A stretch of DNA of 64,000 nucleotides from Saccharopolyspora flava (GTDB lineage Bacteria; Actinomycetota; Actinomycetes; Mycobacteriales; Pseudonocardiaceae), in assembly GCF_900116135.1 (NCBI RefSeq), contig NZ_FOZX01000001.1, forward strand, positions 434,001 to 498,000. Direction: 5' to 3'. The position numbers and the translations under genes are program-made. The notes below the pieces were generated by a model, which made no database searches, was not told the origin of the DNA, and was given only the letters and a program-made list of their open reading frames with translations. Positions 63,277 through 64,000 of the stretch are shown here, piece after piece (within the stretch, counting starts at the first letter, position 1; every line of letters begins with the position of its first letter).

Positions 63277-64000
63277 CGCAGGCACCTCTCGATGAATCGG
63301 GCCACCGCACCGGGGTTCCCGGCCGGGTGGGTGTGCAGGTAGGAGGCGTGCACCCCGCCGCGGACGAATCCCTCGCGGTGCGCGCCGGAGGGGCCGCGCC
63401 AGAACCAGGCGGGCTCCTCGCCGTGGCCGGGTTCGGTTGCGGTGCGGTGGAATTCGTGCCCGCTGATGCGGGTTCCCTCGGCGAACAGCGGGGATTCGGT
63501 CGCGGCGACGGCGTCGCGGTAGCCGAGGGTGAGCCGCGGCGACATGGCCGCGCGCACCGGCAGCGCCCCGCACATGGGTTCGCCGTCGAGGGATTCGCCG
63601 AGGTAGAGCAGGCCGCCGCACTCGGCGTGCACGGGCGCGCCGGTGCCGGCGAAGGCGCGGATCTCGGTGCGCAGCGCGGTGTTCGCCGACAGCGCGGAGG
63701 CGTGCTGCTCCGGGAAGCCGCCCGGCAGCACGAGTCCGGCGGTGCCCTCGGGCAACCGCTCGTCGCGCAGCGGATCGACCAGCGCGACCTCGGCTCCGGC
63801 GGCTTCGAGGAGTTCGACGTGCTCGGCGTAGCCGAAGCTGAACGCGTGCCCCCCGGCCACCGCGACCACCGGGCGCCCTCGCGGGGTGACCTCGGCGGCC
63901 GGGTCCCAGGCGGTTCCGGGCAGGTCACCGGCGGTGCGGGCGAGCGCGGTGACGGCGTCGAGGTCGACCGAGCGCTCCACGACGTCGGTCATGGCCTCCA
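63273..64000 (-). CDS. cobB: Cobyrinate a,c-diamide synthase, C-terminal part (truncated by window)
   Basis: Glutamine amidotransferase domain of CobB/CbiA: VVAVAGGHAFSFGYAEHVELLEAAGAEVALVDPLRDERLP, LPGGFPEQHA, and the nucleophile Cys in PVHAECGGLLYLGE; ends with HASYLHTHPAGNPGAVARFIE. The frame runs to the window edge without a stop, so the N-terminal ATP-binding domain lies outside. An internal ATG at 63992 is probably not the true start. Four-base overlap with cobI. Confidence 0.92.
   Translation of the reverse strand, partial: EAMTDVVERSVDLDAVTALARTAGDLPGTAWDPAAEVTPRGRPVVAVAGGHAFSFGYAEHVELLEAAGAEVALVDPLRDERLPEGTAGLVLPGGFPEQHASALSANTALRTEIRAFAGTGAPVHAECGGLLYLGESLDGEPMCGALPVRAAMSPRLTLGYRDAVAATESPLFAEGTRISGHEFHRTATEPGHGEEPAWFWRGPSGAHREGFVRGGVHASYLHTHPAGNPGAVARFIERCLR

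Overview
The window is a high-GC actinobacterial chromosome segment. It contains a PPE/EspG pair of the type VII secretion kind, many GTG and TTG starts, leaderless promoters, and the conserved order rimP-nusA-rnpM-infB-rbfA-nrnA-truB-ribF-rpsO-pnp-dapB-thyX-dapA-rnj. The gene set, small secreted proteins and regulators suggest a member of the Pseudonocardiaceae, perhaps close to Saccharopolyspora; that placement is inference. No rRNA, tRNA, prophage, CRISPR array or insertion-sequence transposase was recognised.

Layout. 0-2.4 kb: PPE-like protein and EspG chaperone, then a chaplin-like small secreted protein. 2.7-10.2 kb: rnj, dapA, a DinB-type protein, thyX, a HicB-like/DUF4097 pair and a YcaQ-like winged-helix protein. 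10.3-17.2 kb: GNAT, a membrane protein, two small secreted proteins, and a three-gene unit (secreted SBP56-like beta-propeller, polytopic membrane protein, YeeE/YedE sulfur transporter). This unit is preceded by a cysteine-type leader peptide encoded on an apparently leaderless mRNA. 17.3-19.1 kb: divergent TetR/FAD-monooxygenase pair with two perfect operators. 19.1-37.4 kb: lysine, RNA-decay and translation genes, nearly all on the minus strand. 37.6-47.5 kb: lipoprotein plus ferritin-like gene, an aminotransferase, YjbQ, a secreted phosphodiesterase-like protein, proS, a DUF559 protein, yaaA and a DEAD-box helicase. 47.7-51.7 kb: cobalamin riboswitch, Ni/Co permease, cobH, cbiX and siroheme synthase. 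51.8-56.8 kb: a DUF1876 (Rv1738-type) protein, a LysR/EamA pair, a PLP decarboxylase and a PIN toxin-antitoxin pair. 56.8-64 kb: ferredoxin, cbiG-cobJ fusion, cobL, cbiD, cobM, cobI and the C-terminal part of cobB, which runs off the window.

Functional links. The two cobalamin blocks together make most of the corrin ring: CysG supplies precorrin-2, CbiX chelates cobalt, the permease imports it, and CobI, CobJ/CbiG, CobM, CbiD, CobL, CobH and CobB follow. The nusA-infB and rpsO-pnp blocks carry transcription, translation and RNA-decay functions. The SBP56-like, membrane and YeeE genes look like one sulfur-controlled module because of the leader peptide.

The most unusual content lies between genes. 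Four families of dispersed palindromic or structured elements occur: (R1) a ~170-bp element in two copies (8.75 and 27.1 kb) whose stems differ in sequence but still pair; (R2) a ~65-bp hairpin element in two copies (20.45 and 58.8 kb); (R3) AAAACC/GGTTTT palindromes at 41.0, 43.9 and 47.5 kb, two of them forming very long hairpins; (R4) a cluster of six TTTTCATGAAAA palindromes at 52.1-52.4 kb.
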